Shown here piece after piece: positions 51,339-60,048 of a stretch of 64,000 nt of DNA. Source of the stretch: Polyangia bacterium (GTDB lineage: Bacteria; Myxococcota_A; Polyangia; Nannocystales; Nannocystaceae); the NCBI GenBank assembly GCA_030424595.1, contig JAUHWG010000018.1, positions 124,001-188,000 of the forward strand, given 5' to 3'. A model generated the notes under the pieces. It had not been told where the DNA came from. It saw nothing but the letters and a program-made list of their open reading frames with translations, and searched no databases. The first letter of the stretch is position 1. Each line of letters begins with the position of its first letter. The translations under genes were made by a program, and so were the position numbers.

Positions 51339-52865
51339 CTAGTCCGACTCGTCGCCGACCACGAAAGAGCCGCGCTCGCGGCTGAGACCCAGGGCGTAGT
51401 CGTCGTAGCTGCCCTTCTTGACCTCGCGCCGCTCCTTCATCACCCGTTCAGCCCACCATGTCTCGAGCTCCTGGTCCCAGGCCGACGGGTTGTAGACCTT
51501 CGCGTCGCCCTCGATCTCGGCGAGCTCCTCGAGGAAGCGATCGCCCCACTTCCGGACATAGGCGGGCATCCAGTTGAAGAGGCGGACCATCAGGGCCAGG
51601 CTCCGCTCCGCGGTCAAGAAGTCCATCACGCGCGCTCCGCCGCGGACGCCCTTCGTGCGGCCGATGACCTTGCGAATCGCCCGGTTGAGGAAGGAGCGCC
51701 TCCAGTAGAGCACCTGGCCGAGGGCCATCGCCGGATCGTTCCCCGCCAACATGAAGGCGCCGAGGAGGCGCGGCTGGGTCCGGACGAAGCGCCAACCGTC
51801 ATCGCCGCGGTGGACCTCGTCGCCGTCCTTGACGACCACATGCCAGCCCTTCTTGGTCGTGTCCTTCCACGGGTACTCGCCGTACTCGACGTCGAGGCCG
51901 TTGTCGCGAAACCACCTCTTGTAAGAGGCTGCGGCGTTGGGGAGTTCGCGGATAAAGACGAGCAGGGAGGCCAAGGTGCCGGCGTGGCCGGCGAACTGGG
52001 CCATGCCCCACGAGACGATCTGGTTGTCCCAGGTGTTGATCGCGCCGTAGGTGCCGCCAGACTCCTTGAGGGCGTTGGCCTTGAGGATGCCGAGCTCGCT
52101 GGTGGAGTAGCCGGCGGTGAGGATCGTCGCGTCGCCCAGCAGGTTCTTCCTGGCGCCGCGGTAGCGGCTGACGTTGAAGGGCTTGTACTTGCGGTAGTTC
52201 TCGGTCCAGTACGAGAAGCTGACGGTGTCGTCGCCGGAGCGGACTACGTAGACGACCACGCCGTCGCGCTCGCTCTCGGTGACGACAATGCCGTCGTCCT
52301 CGGCGACGTCGACGGCGGGTGCTTGAGGCTCTGGGACCGCTTGTTCGACGGTCTCGACGGGCTCAGGAGCCGCCTCTTGGAGGGGTTCATCGGCCGGCTG
52401 TGCCCCCTCTCCTGTGGGGGCGCAGGACTGGGTCAGGGCCTCGAGCGCGGCGAGGGTCGCCTTGCCGACGATCCCGTCGACCGCGAGCTTGGGTCCGCTG
52501 CCGAGGATATGGGCCCGAGCCTGGAAGCGCTTCACGGCGTTGCGAGAGCGGCGTCCGAGGATCCCGTCGACTTGCAGCTTGGGATCGACGAGGGCCTTGA
52601 GGGCGCTCTGGAGCCAGTGCTCGTAGCTCGAGGTGTTCTCGAGCTCGACCCCGGAAAAGTCGATGACATCGGCGGCTGACTCCGGGTCGTCGGCCTCGGG
52701 GTCGTAGTCGTCCCAGGGCTCGTCGGTGAAGCTCTGGGCCCAGAGGTTCTCAGGCTCGTCCTCGTCCTCACCGCTGAAGCTCGCGGGCTCCTCGGGGTCG
52801 ACCCCTGGCGGTGTCGTGTCGACCTCAATCGTCTCCTCAGCATCATCGATACGAGATTTCATCAT
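51339..52865 (-). CDS. Peptidoglycan-binding protein with lysozyme-like C-terminal domain
   Basis: 508 aa without a signal peptide. The N-terminal ~80 residues are highly acidic. Residues about 80-150 hold a tandem peptidoglycan-binding fold (LKALVDPKLQVDGILGRRSRNAVKRFQ, then LAVDGIVGKATLAALEAL). A Pro/Glu/Ala linker follows. The C-terminal ~270 residues contain ILKANALKESGGTYGAINTWDNQIVSWGMAQFAG, the pattern of lysozyme/lytic-transglycosylase folds with a probable catalytic Glu in LKESGG. The lack of an export signal suggests release by lysis or a dedicated secretion route. An AAGGAG ribosome site precedes the ATG at 52865. Confidence 0.82.
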   Translation of the reverse strand: MMKSRIDDAEETIEVDTTPPGVDPEEPASFSGEDEDEPENLWAQSFTDEPWDDYDPEADDPESAADVIDFSGVELENTSSYEHWLQSALKALVDPKLQVDGILGRRSRNAVKRFQARAHILGSGPKLAVDGIVGKATLAALEALTQSCAPTGEGAQPADEPLQEAAPEPVETVEQAVPEPQAPAVDVAEDDGIVVTESERDGVVVYVVRSGDDTVSFSYWTENYRKYKPFNVSRYRGARKNLLGDATILTAGYSTSELGILKANALKESGGTYGAINTWDNQIVSWGMAQFAGHAGTLASLLVFIRELPNAAASYKRWFRDNGLDVEYGEYPWKDTTKKGWHVVVKDGDEVHRGDDGWRFVRTQPRLLGAFMLAGNDPAMALGQVLYWRRSFLNRAIRKVIGRTKGVRGGARVMDFLTAERSLALMVRLFNWMPAYVRKWGDRFLEELAEIEGDAKVYNPSAWDQELETWWAERVMKERREVKKGSYDDYALGLSRERGSFVVGDESD

Positions 52866-53115
52866 TGCTCCTTATCAGCAGACCGACGCTATCACGAGGG
52901 CTCTTAGCGCTCCCCTGCGCGTGGTCGGCCGTCGATCGTGAGCGTCATCGGTCGGCGCCAAATCGCCAGTCTGTGCTGTCGCAGCATCACGGGGGGAGGG
53001 GGCCCGTGAGATGGGCGATGCCGGGCCTAGTCCGACGATTTCGGCCGACGGGCAGCTCGGCCAGGCCCGCTCTCTCCGCTTGTTGCGGGCGGTCAAGGGT
53101 GTCTACTATCGGCGC

Positions 53116-55248
53116 ATGAATCTTCTTGTCGGCTCGAACTCATACGGGCATCGCCCGCTCCTCTCGGGTGTCACGCTCGCGACGATCTTGGGCCTCGGCG
53201 CCTGCGTTGTCGCCGGCTGCAGCGGTGACGATGCGCGCGAGAGCGCCAGCGACTCGGCGACCTCGGGGGTGACCGTCGGCGGGACCGCGAGCGAGAGCGC
53301 GACAGACAGCGAGAGCGCCGGCTCGGAGAGCGCGTCGGAGAGCTCCAACAGCGGGGCGAGCGAGTCGGCGGGGACTGGGACGACCAGCGAGACCGCGGGC
53401 GAGACCTCGACCAGCGCCTCGGGGACTACGACCTCCGCGGGCGAGACCGAGTCGGCCTCTGACAGCAGCACGTCGACGACCGGCGGCGTCGGCTTTTGCG
53501 GCGACGATCCCCCCGACGGGTACTTCGGCGACTTCGACACGGAGTGCAAGAATGAGCCGCAGGTGGGCACCTTCAACCCGGTGATCGAGTGGCACAAGAG
53601 CACCTTCGAGATGCTCCCTGGGGCCGCGAGCGCCAGCGCGCCGATCGTCGTCCAGCTCTCGGACGACAACAACGACGGTCTCATCAATGACGACGACATG
53701 CCGGACGTGGTGTACATCGCCTACAGCGGCGGCAATGGGGTGCTGCGGGCGATCTCGGGGGATGGCTCAAAGGAGCTGATCAACGTCAATTCGGTCGGCC
53801 TCGATCGCAACAAGGCGATCGCCGGGGCGGACATCGATGGTGACGGGATCACCGAGCTCATCGCCAGCACGACCGCGCGCAAGATCATCGCCTTTGAGCA
53901 CGATGGCACGGTGAAGTGGGAGTCGGCTGCCCTGACCCCGCACGTCGGCGTCTACGAGGTCGCGCCGGCGATCTCCGACATGAACGGCGACGGCGTCCCG
54001 GAGATCGTCGTCGGCCGGGCGATCCTCGACAACACAGGGGCGCTGATCGGCGCCGGCACCCACGGCATCGGCGCGGGGCCCCACGCCAACGGCTCGGCGA
54101 GCATGTCCTTCGCGGTCGACCTCGACGACGATGGGGATCAGGAGGTCGTCGTCGGCAACGCCCTCTACAACATCGCGGGCGGCGACATTTGGTTCAACGG
54201 AGAGGCGGACGGATACCCCGCGATCGGCGACTTTGACCTCGACGGAGTCGCGGAGATCGTCGTCGTCTCGAACGGGACCCTGCGCCTGCAGGCGAGCGAG
54301 GACGGCAGCGTGCTCTGGAGCGTCGCGATCCCCGGGGGCATCGGCGGTCCGCCGACGGTCGCGGACTTCGACGGCGACGGCCTGCCTGAGATCGGCGTCG
54401 CCGGCAAGAGCCGCTACTCGGTGTTTGAGGGCGACGGGACGGTCATGTGGACCAACACGACCCAGGACGCATCGTCGGGGATCACGGGCTCCTCGGTCTA
54501 CGACTTCGAGGGGGACGGCATCGCCGACGTGGTCTACGCCGATGAGATCAACCTCTACGTCTACGCCGGCAACGACGGTACCGTGAAGCTCAAGCTGACC
54601 GAGCACAACAGCGGCACGCGCCTCGAGTACCCGGTGATCGCCGACGTCGACAACGACGATCAGGTCGAGATCGTCTTCGTCTCGGAGCCCTACAACGGCA
54701 ACTACGCCGGGATCACGGTGGTCGGCGACATGGACCAGTCCTGGCGGCCGGGTCGGCGGCTGTGGAACCAACACGCCTACCACATCACGAATAACCTCCC
54801 GGTCGCCCAAAACCGCCCTGCGCGTTCACGTACGAGAGATTGTGTCTTTTCGGACAGCATGATTTCGGCCCTTGTTTGTACTGATTTTGTCCTGATATCC
54901 AGGATCCATGGCGGAGATGCTCACGGCCGCGAGGCTGCGTTCGCTGCGGCCCAAGAGCCGCTCCTACGAGGTCACCTGCAGCCGGCTGCCGGGCTTCGTC
55001 GTCCGCGTGCTGCCAAGCGGCAAGAAGGTCTTCTTTGTTCGACGCCGCGTCGACGGGCGCGACGCGCGGGCGCGCCTGGGCGTTCTCAGCGACACGTTCT
55101 CGCTCGACGAGGCGCGTCGAGAGGCGGCGCTCGTCCTCGCGGGGGTCTCGGCTACCAGCGCGGCACAGCCCCCGTCCACGGGGCCGCACGAACCGCACAA
55201 GGCACCTCCTCGCGGCCGACCTCGCGCCAAGCCGCGGCGCTCTCGTGA
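53116..55248 (+). pseudogene. FG-GAP/VCBS-repeat lipoprotein gene, 3' end replaced by the mobile segment
   Basis: From 53116 to about 54815 this is a typical surface lipoprotein: a lipobox (Val-Ala-Gly-Cys at about 32-35), a Ser/Thr linker to about 120, then FG-GAP repeats with calcium loops (NNDGLINDDDMPDVVYIAYS, DIDGDGITELIAST, DMNGDGVPEIVVGR). The family-type end GRRLWNQHAYHITNNLP is reached. The frame then runs into unrelated sequence, crossing the start of the integrase gene in another frame and stopping only at 55248. The last ~145 residues are Arg-rich and not family-like. So the gene lost its normal C-terminus at about 54800-54820. The start follows TACTAT by 6 nt. Confidence 0.8.
54831..54852. 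repeat. Imperfect repeat left of the integrase gene
   Basis: Shares about 16 of 21 aligned bases with 56469-56489 in the same orientation (TACGA.AG, then GTGTCTT and CG). The pair brackets the integrase gene and could be recombinase arm-binding sites. Confidence 0.35.
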
Positions 55249-56446
55249 GCATCTGGAAGACAAACCCGAAGCCGCGCCACAATTGTCCGTGGGTGAGCTC
55301 GCAGAGCGATTTCTGCGCGAGTACGTCGACGTCTACTTGAAGCCGAGCACCCGCGCGAGATATCGCGACATGCTGAACCGGCTCATCCTTCCTCGCTTTG
55401 GCAACCGGCCCTTCGAGTCCATCTGCCGCAGCGACGCCAAGGCGCTACACGGCGAGTTGAGCAGCTCTCGCGGCACCGCCGATTATGCGGTCTGCGTCCT
55501 CGGAAGCCTGTACACGCGGATCATCGAGGACTGGGAGCTCAGCGAGATGCGAAACCCATGCGCAGGGATCAAGCGCTTCGGCTCGCGTCGGGTCGAGCGC
55601 TTCCTGAGCCCAGAGGAGCGGCGCGCAGTGGAGGCCGTGATCGAACGCGGCCTCCAGCTGCGCCCCGCCAACCCAGGCCGGATCGAGCCCTACAGCGCCT
55701 GGGCGATCCGGCTCCTGATGCTCACCGGCCTTCGTAAGTCTGAGGTGCTCGGCCTGAAGTGGCCGATGGTCGACTGGCAGCACTCGTGTTTCCACCTGCC
55801 GGAGACCAAGAGGGGGCAGCGTACGGTCCTGGTGTCGCAGGAGGTGATCGAGCTTCTCCAAGAGGTCCACGCCGCGACCGGCGAACCGCGATCGGGCCTG
55901 GTGCTCCGCGGCCGCATGGGCACGAAGCTGACCTGCCTGAACTACACGTGGAACTCGATCCGCAACGCTGCGGGGATCCCGGATGTTCGGCTCCATGATC
56001 TGCGCCACTCGTTCGCCTCCGATGCGCTGATGGCTGGGGTGCCGCTCGCGATCGTCGGCGAGATGCTGGGTCACCGGAACCCCTCGACGACCCAACGCTA
56101 CGCGCACCTGGCGGATAGCGTCGTCCGCGAGGCTCTGGTGACGGCGACACGTCGTATCATCGGCTCCAAGCCGGAGGAGGAGGAGAAACCCAAGCCCTTC
56201 ACGCGTCTCACGGATACCGAGTGGGCTCGCGTTTGTCCCCTCGTCGGCGCCGATCGGGCGCGACCTGGCCCGCCGATAGATCTGAGGGGGGTCGTGGATG
56301 CGATCCGCTGGCTGGAGCATCATGAGGATGTTCGCTGGTCGGACCTGCCGGCGGAGTTTGGTCGATCGACGACCTGTTGGCGCTGGCGGAAGCGCTGGGA
56401 GAAGAGCGGTGTGTGGACGAAGGTTCGCGAGGTACTCGGCGAGTAG
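54908..56446 (+). CDS. Tyrosine recombinase (integrase) fused to a DUF4096 transposase domain
   Basis: 512 aa. Residues 1-80 resemble the DUF4102 arm-binding domain of phage P4-type integrases (SYEVTCSRLPGFVVRVLPSG). The core-binding domain is at about 126-225 (SVGELAERFLREYVDVYL). The catalytic domain (about 230-415) has Arg276 in TGLRKSEVLGLKW, Lys301, His363 and Arg366 in HDLRHSFAS, His389 in LGHRNPSTTQRYAH and the nucleophile Tyr398. The set is complete. Residues about 430-512 match DUF4096, the N-terminal helical domain of IS5-type transposases (LTDTEWARVCPLV, then RWSDLPAEFG and RWRKRWEKSGVW). The gene starts ~90 bp after the break in the FG-GAP lipoprotein gene and presumably mobilises this segment. 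Confidence 0.93.
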   Translation: MAEMLTAARLRSLRPKSRSYEVTCSRLPGFVVRVLPSGKKVFFVRRRVDGRDARARLGVLSDTFSLDEARREAALVLAGVSATSAAQPPSTGPHEPHKAPPRGRPRAKPRRSREHLEDKPEAAPQLSVGELAERFLREYVDVYLKPSTRARYRDMLNRLILPRFGNRPFESICRSDAKALHGELSSSRGTADYAVCVLGSLYTRIIEDWELSEMRNPCAGIKRFGSRRVERFLSPEERRAVEAVIERGLQLRPANPGRIEPYSAWAIRLLMLTGLRKSEVLGLKWPMVDWQHSCFHLPETKRGQRTVLVSQEVIELLQEVHAATGEPRSGLVLRGRMGTKLTCLNYTWNSIRNAAGIPDVRLHDLRHSFASDALMAGVPLAIVGEMLGHRNPSTTQRYAHLADSVVREALVTATRRIIGSKPEEEEKPKPFTRLTDTEWARVCPLVGADRARPGPPIDLRGVVDAIRWLEHHEDVRWSDLPAEFGRSTTCWRWRKRWEKSGVWTKVREVLGE

Positions 56447-56468
56447 TCTGGGGTCACGGGTCAAATCA

Positions 56469-56489
56469 TACGAAAGGACCGTGTCTTCG
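56469..56489. repeat. Imperfect repeat right of the integrase gene
   Basis: Partner of 54831-54852, lying 23 bp after the integrase stop codon. The gap to 56575 contains nothing else recognisable. Confidence 0.35.
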
Positions 56490-56575
56490 ACTTCATGGGA
56501 CTGGGCCTTTCCTCTACCTCTCAATCCAGCCTGATACCGACGACAACCAGCGTGAACCCGCCTGTGTCTGGTGGC

Positions 56576-57859
56576 TCAGGGGGCAGTGATGAGGAGCAAC
56601 TGTGAAGGGACTCTAAGTCGATCGGAGTGCTTGACCCGCACGCCCCCAGCGCGTCGCTTTCCGCTCTCGGCGTCGAGGACCTCGATCTCCTTCTCTCTCG
56701 ACAAAGTCGCTAGCACGTTTCGGATCTGCTCGTTCGTCGCAGGGGTCTCATTGCAGATGTCGTCGAAGAAGTCCGCGAACGCGACGCTCTCGCCGTGGTC
56801 CACCGGCAACCTCCGCGGAATTTCCTCCGCCAGCCGTGTGATCAGCCCCTTACTGGACGCCTCGGAGAAGTTGAACATCTCTTGCCCGCTTAGGAGCACG
56901 TCTTCACGAGGATCGTAGCCGAGCATGCCCAGGCCATTGCGCCCGTAATGCGCGAAGCGGTTCTCAAGCTCCCAGTGAAGTCGGGTCATCTCGTCCCGAG
57001 CCCGCGAGTGACGCGAGAGATGCACGAACCAATACTCGCGGTGCGCACCGGGCGAGACGATGAAAAAGGGGGTGAAATACCTCGCTCCGGTCTGCTCGAC
57101 GAGGTTCCGGTGAAGGACTGACTGGACCAGGCGTCGCCACCTGGGGTCTCTATGCTCCTTGTGGGATATCAGCGTGTCGAACTGATCTGCCATGTCCACA
57201 AGTCCCATCGCTTGAAGGCGTTCGGGGGAAACACCTCCCTTGCCGGACATGTAGTCAATCAGCCAATCCGTCGCGAAAGTCAGCAAGATCTCGGCGTTCG
57301 GGAGACGATGCAGGATGTTGCGCAGCGTAGTAAGCGGAACCTTCGAGTATCCGTACTGATCGAGTAAGAAGAGCGCTCGATGAGCTCGCCCCCTGCCCTG
57401 AATACGGCGCGTGATGCCGTCTGCAAGGCTCTCAAAGGAGCCTTGCATGACATGGAGTCGGCCTCTCGTCCACAAGCCCGCCGCGACGGGATCTGTCTTG
57501 AGTAGAGCCTCCAAGACCTCGAGGTTGCGCTGCTTCTGCTCGACAAAGAAATATTCGACGTCTAGAGAGAAGGCCTTCTTGGTGCGCTTGCTAATCGCCT
57601 CGGCCTCAGCCTCTTGCATGGCGTAGACCATCTGGAGCGGCGACCCGAGATGACGCGCACCGGTCCGGGTACGATAGACGCCTCCGCCGGCGAAGCCGTC
57701 GACGAGCGCTAGACGAAGACGATCGATAACGGGATTCGCAGTGAGCACGTCCACATAGACGCGCAGGTAGCGGGCGAGCACCTGATGCTTGGCGAGGCTG
57801 TGATCCTGAATGAGAGGTGGGGCTTCACCTGGGGCCCAGAGGTATTCGCCCTTACTCAT
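56576..57859 (-). CDS. tcmP: Three-Cys-motif partner protein (TcmP-like), second gene
   Basis: 427 aa. It matches the three-Cys-motif partner family: a Lys-His pair near residue 24 (DHSLAKHQVLARYLRVYVDV), motif-I-like LALVDGFAGGGVY at about 51-63, FVEQKQRNLEVLEALL, MQGSFESLADGI and FLLDQYGYSKVPL. This is the layout of a Rossmann-like, methyltransferase-type fold, with a C-terminal winged-helix-like end. The enzyme activity is not established to my knowledge. The ATG at 57859 follows the upstream TGA by one base, so it is coupled to the first TcmP gene. GC content is visibly lower than in flanking chromosomal genes. Confidence 0.85.
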   Translation of the reverse strand: MSKGEYLWAPGEAPPLIQDHSLAKHQVLARYLRVYVDVLTANPVIDRLRLALVDGFAGGGVYRTRTGARHLGSPLQMVYAMQEAEAEAISKRTKKAFSLDVEYFFVEQKQRNLEVLEALLKTDPVAAGLWTRGRLHVMQGSFESLADGITRRIQGRGRAHRALFLLDQYGYSKVPLTTLRNILHRLPNAEILLTFATDWLIDYMSGKGGVSPERLQAMGLVDMADQFDTLISHKEHRDPRWRRLVQSVLHRNLVEQTGARYFTPFFIVSPGAHREYWFVHLSRHSRARDEMTRLHWELENRFAHYGRNGLGMLGYDPREDVLLSGQEMFNFSEASSKGLITRLAEEIPRRLPVDHGESVAFADFFDDICNETPATNEQIRNVLATLSREKEIEVLDAESGKRRAGGVRVKHSDRLRVPSQLLLITAP

Positions 57860-57860
57860 C

Positions 57861-58712
57861 TCAGAAAGGAAGGCCTCGCTGGCCCATGGGGGTGTTGCGG
57901 ACGACGCTCTGCCAGATATCGTCGCCGAGTCGATGCTTTGACGCGAAGATGATCCGGTACAGCTCAGATCCTCCACGTTGGACGCGGATCATGCGGTTGT
58001 GCACGCCGGTGTATCCTAGGCCAGCGAGCGACTCGACAAACAGCCTCGCGGCCTGCAAGGCAATGTCTCCCGTACCGAGGCGCTCTCGCCAGTTGGGCAC
58101 ACCCAGCGCGTTGGCGACCACGGGGTTGTCGGGTCGTCGGTAGAGCGCGTGATTTCGGCGAAGGTCGGAGGTCGGGAAATTGATGAACAGGTCAACCTTA
58201 TTGCCCGCCTCTGCCAGCACCCGAATGGTTTCGAAGCGCAGGGGCTCGAGTCCAAAGGGATCAATGAGGGCCAAATTCAGCCCAGGAGGGAGGCGACCCG
58301 CCAGCTCTCGGGCCATCGCGTTCGAGTCGCCAGAGACAATCTCAACCCGTTCACCAAACTGCGCAGTTCTATAATGGAGCGCAGCGATGTTGACAGGCTC
58401 AAGATCAGAGAGGATGACACGTGTGAAGGGGACGGCCTCGTGCTTCAGGGCGATGAGGGGGCTCCCATCGAAGAGCTCCCCGGTCTCTCGGATTCGGACC
58501 CTACCAGGCCCAGCGAAGAGATCGATGAAGCCTCGATGGGTGAATTTGCGGCGTGCTTCGCGAGTCGCCTCGATGTAGGTCCGTAGGTAGCCGTGCTTGT
58601 CGTGCTCCGCCCACTCTCCGACGCACTGCACGACGTGGCCATCTTCGAGGGCGTCGGGGCAATTCCCTGCGGAGGTCTTTCTCCCGCAGCGACTGCAATC
58701 AAGGCTGGTCAC
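57861..58712 (-). CDS. TcmP-like protein with N-terminal four-Cys motif
   Basis: 283 aa from the preferred GTG. Cys6, Cys9, Cys18 and Cys30 (DCSRCGRKTSAGNC, then VVQC) look like a zinc ribbon. HDKHGYLRTYIEATREARRKF is followed by the methyltransferase-like core: IDLFAGPGRVRI (64-75), VILSDLEPVNI, GDSNAMAREL and LALIDPFGLEPLRF. It is a shorter relative of the downstream TcmP. The frame is open to a GTG at 58793, but a promoter (TTGTCA-17-TCTACT) ends 7 nt before the GTG at 58712, and the domain begins there. Divergent from the DUF5131 gene. Confidence 0.85.
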   Translation of the reverse strand: MTSLDCSRCGRKTSAGNCPDALEDGHVVQCVGEWAEHDKHGYLRTYIEATREARRKFTHRGFIDLFAGPGRVRIRETGELFDGSPLIALKHEAVPFTRVILSDLEPVNIAALHYRTAQFGERVEIVSGDSNAMARELAGRLPPGLNLALIDPFGLEPLRFETIRVLAEAGNKVDLFINFPTSDLRRNHALYRRPDNPVVANALGVPNWRERLGTGDIALQAARLFVESLAGLGYTGVHNRMIRVQRGGSELYRIIFASKHRLGDDIWQSVVRNTPMGQRGLPF

Positions 58713-58719
58713 CTCGTCG

Positions 58720-58748
58720 AGTAGAACCCACGCGACTAACCGTGACAA
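58720..58748 (-). promoter_or_regulatory. Promoter of the TcmP pair
   Basis: Minus strand TTGTCA (58743-58748) and TCTACT (58720-58725), 17 bp apart; five and four matches to consensus. The predicted first base lies at or next to the GTG start. Confidence 0.5.
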
Positions 58749-58849
58749 GCCTTGAAACGCTGAGAACGCATCCCGCGGGTCAGTCAAAATCACGGAGTCC
58801 AGTGCGTGAAGTGCTTGACGGCAGCCGGCGGGTGTGATCTTCTGCGTCA

Positions 58850-59698
58850 GTGAGCGACCAGAGCAGCATCGAGTGGACAGACGCCACTTGGAACCCAGTT
58901 CGCGGTTGCTCCAAGGTCTCCCCCGGGTGCAAGCACTGCTACGCCGAGACCTTCTCCGAACGCTTCCGGGGTGTCCCCGGTCACCCCTTCGAACAAGGCT
59001 TCGACCTGCGCCTGATCTTTGACAAGCTGCCCGAACCGCTGCGCTGGGCTCGATCTCGCAAGATCTTCGTCAATTCGATGTCGGACCTCTTTCACGAGCG
59101 GGTCCCTGATGCCTACGTTGCGGAGGTCTTTAACGTCATGGTCGAGACCAACTGGCACGAGTACCAGGTGCTCACCAAGCGCGCGGATCGACTGCGCCGC
59201 GTGACGAGGAAGCTTGGAGCGCGGCGCGTCGAACACGACCATATCTGGCTGGGAGTGAGCGTGGAGGATCGAAAGTATGGGCTCCCCCGGATCGATGCGC
59301 TGCGCCGAGCTCGTGCCGGGAAGCGCTTCTTGTCGATAGAGCCACTGCTCTCAGATCTCGGCGAGATCGATCTCAGCGGAATCGACTGGGTCATTGTCGG
59401 TGGAGAGAGCGGCCCAGGTGCCCGGCCGCTGGCTGAAGAGTGGGTGGTCTCCATCCGTGACCAGTGTAGGGCCGCGGAGGTTCCCTTCTTCTTCAAGCAG
59501 TGGGGAGGCGTCCAGAAGAAGAAGAACGGCCGTTCTTTACGGGGTGAACTCTACGACGAGTTCCCAGAGTCGACGCTCGGATTGCTGCCCCCCCGACACC
59601 AGCGACACGCGCTTCTGCATGAAGCGGAGGAGCGCGCGCAGCGGCTCAAGCTCCAGCTCGGGGCGACGCCCCTCGTCGAGATCCGCCGCGCAGGCTGA
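58850..59698 (+). CDS. DUF5131 (phage Gp37/Gp68-type) three-Cys protein
   Basis: 282 aa. The N-terminal motif SIEWTDATWNPVRGCSKVSPGCKHCYAE has three Cys residues spaced C-x6-C-x2-C, the hallmark of the Gp37/Gp68 (DUF5131) family. It recalls iron-sulphur or radical-SAM-like proteins but has non-standard spacing. Further family blocks: IFVNSMSDLFHE, YQVLTKRADRL, HIWLGVSVED, RFLSIEPLL, WVIVGGESGPGARPL and VPFFFKQWGG. TIM-barrel-like strands fit a radical-SAM-type fold. Family members regularly neighbour TcmP proteins, as here, 138 bp apart and divergent. It starts with GTG; TTGACG lies at 58815-58820, but no good -10 follows. Confidence 0.92.
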   Translation: MSDQSSIEWTDATWNPVRGCSKVSPGCKHCYAETFSERFRGVPGHPFEQGFDLRLIFDKLPEPLRWARSRKIFVNSMSDLFHERVPDAYVAEVFNVMVETNWHEYQVLTKRADRLRRVTRKLGARRVEHDHIWLGVSVEDRKYGLPRIDALRRARAGKRFLSIEPLLSDLGEIDLSGIDWVIVGGESGPGARPLAEEWVVSIRDQCRAAEVPFFFKQWGGVQKKKNGRSLRGELYDEFPESTLGLLPPRHQRHALLHEAEERAQRLKLQLGATPLVEIRRAG

Positions 59699-60048
59699 AC
59701 GGGGGGGATCGGCTGGTTCTCTGAGCGGAGGCGGGCACCTTCGCAGCGTATCCGGTTCCTGGTCAAGATCTCCGCGTCGGCCCCGAGCGACCTCAACGAC
59801 GCATTCGCGCCCGGCGCTTGACGGACACTTCCAGGACATCTGAACGACACCGCCGAGACACCTCGAAATCGTCGGCTCCAAGCGCTTAGCCCCTGCTGAT
59901 GGAGGTTCTCAGCCAGCGCCTTCACCCAAGCCCGGTTATTCGGATGCGCCCCGACCGAGGCAGCCTCCGCTCCGGGGACGCATCCGAGACACCAGGCCGA
60001 GTATCTCCGCAGCCGGCGCTCTTCTCAGCGACCGGGCGCTGCAGTACA
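59699..60048. other. Gap after the DUF5131 gene with an inverted repeat
   Basis: CGGATGCG (59941-59948) and CGCATCCG (59979-59986) form a perfect 8-bp inverted repeat. A minus-strand frame through 59700-59960 reads HPNNRAWVKALAENLHQQGL and is gene-like over ~20 residues, perhaps a decayed fragment, but has no supported start or domain. Confidence 0.45.

Noticed and set aside
59551..59925. Minus-strand frame with the gene-like stretch WVKALAENLHQQGLS
   Set aside because: Overlaps the well-supported DUF5131 gene for half its length and becomes Arg/Ser-rich; at most a short decayed fragment.
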